Part shown: positions 63,815-64,000 of the stretch, one piece after another
How positions within the stretch are numbered: position 1 is the first letter of the stretch
How the letters are laid out: every line of letters begins with the position of its first letter
Assembly: GCF_001039355.2 (NCBI RefSeq)
Contig: NW_019775542.1
Location: 198,350 to 262,349, forward strand
Direction: 5' to 3'
DNA length: 64,000 nucleotides
DNA from: Lingula anatina
Lineage: Eukaryota > Brachiopoda > Lingulata > Lingulida > Lingulidae
Position numbers and translations under genes: made by a program
The notes under the pieces: generated by a model
Seen by the model: only the letters and a program-made list of their open reading frames with translations
Databases searched by the model: none
What the model was told of the DNA's origin: nothing

Positions 63815-64000
63815 CTATACGGCAGCACTTTCTAAGGGATCTGTATAATGCAAGTGTATCCTGTTGGCTTCCACAGGCTGCATGTCTGTAATGTCCAAAG
63901 TTGCAGCATTGTTTTCACTGTGACTGACACAGTGCCCATTACTGCTGGGATCAGAAATGTTGGTACTATTCTGATGATGGGACTTCTTGTCTTTCACTAC
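63815..64000 (-). CDS. C-terminal end of an unidentified gene (partial)
   Basis: The minus strand is open from the window edge to a stop at 63815-63817, giving 61 residues. These are hydrophilic, Ser/Asn/His-rich, and end LHYTDPLESAAV. The segment is less AT-rich than the sequence after it, as expected of a coding end followed by a UTR. I do not recognise the family. A charged, unstructured tail of this kind is common at the cytoplasmic end of membrane transporters and receptors, but nothing proves that here. It could also be a chance open frame. Confidence 0.45.
   Translation of the reverse strand, partial: VVKDKKSHHQNSTNISDPSSNGHCVSHSENNAATLDITDMQPVEANRIHLHYTDPLESAAV

Overview
This is a window of a metazoan nuclear genome. 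It is AT-rich, the genes are split by GT/AG introns, and the proteins are animal families: a TALPID3/KIAA0586 orthologue, TIMM9, a Rab32/38-type GTPase, an IRF2BP-family regulator and an IgGFc-binding-protein-like membrane protein. To my knowledge TALPID3 is absent from flies and nematodes, while IgGFc_N proteins are common in marine deuterostomes and lophotrochozoans. A marine invertebrate such as a hemichordate, echinoderm, lancelet, brachiopod or mollusc fits best. The phylum cannot be fixed from the sequence alone.

Layout, left to right. 2.5-5.3 kb (+): the 3' part of a type I membrane protein with an IgGFc_N-like ectodomain, five exons seen and the signal-peptide exon not found. 5.3-9.9 kb: intergenic, with one palindromic MITE and E-box-rich DNA before the next gene. 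9.9-14.2 kb (+): a complete 8-exon Rab32/38-like gene. 16.4-17.9 kb (-): a complete 3-exon TIMM9 gene encoding 90 aa. 19.1-58.9 kb (+): TALPID3 in 28 exons and 2,074 codons, every junction consistent in phase. Its 19 kb intron 8 holds a 37-N assembly gap and a complete single-exon IRF2BP gene at 34.7-36.5 kb on the same strand. 59.0-63.8 kb: 3' ends of two convergent genes separated by a ~1 kb hairpin-forming inverted repeat. The window ends in the last 61 codons of an unidentified minus-strand gene.

How the genes relate. TIMM9 and TALPID3 are head to head, with 1.1 kb between start codons. From general knowledge the human orthologues are also adjacent and head to head at 14q23.1, so this looks like an ancient bidirectional pair. 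TIMM9 (mitochondrial import), TALPID3 (centriole and ciliogenesis), the Rab (endolysosomal traffic), IRF2BP (nuclear regulator) and the IgGFc-like protein (cell surface) have no evident shared pathway.

The points most worth a second look are the conserved pair, the same-strand nested IRF2BP gene, a Gln-to-His change at the catalytic switch II position of the Rab, a family of palindromic MITEs, an intact hAT-like element with 77-bp terminal inverted repeats, and the 1 kb hairpin. I saw no CRISPR array, operon, viral gene, tRNA or rRNA, and nothing that amounts to a wholly new biological system.
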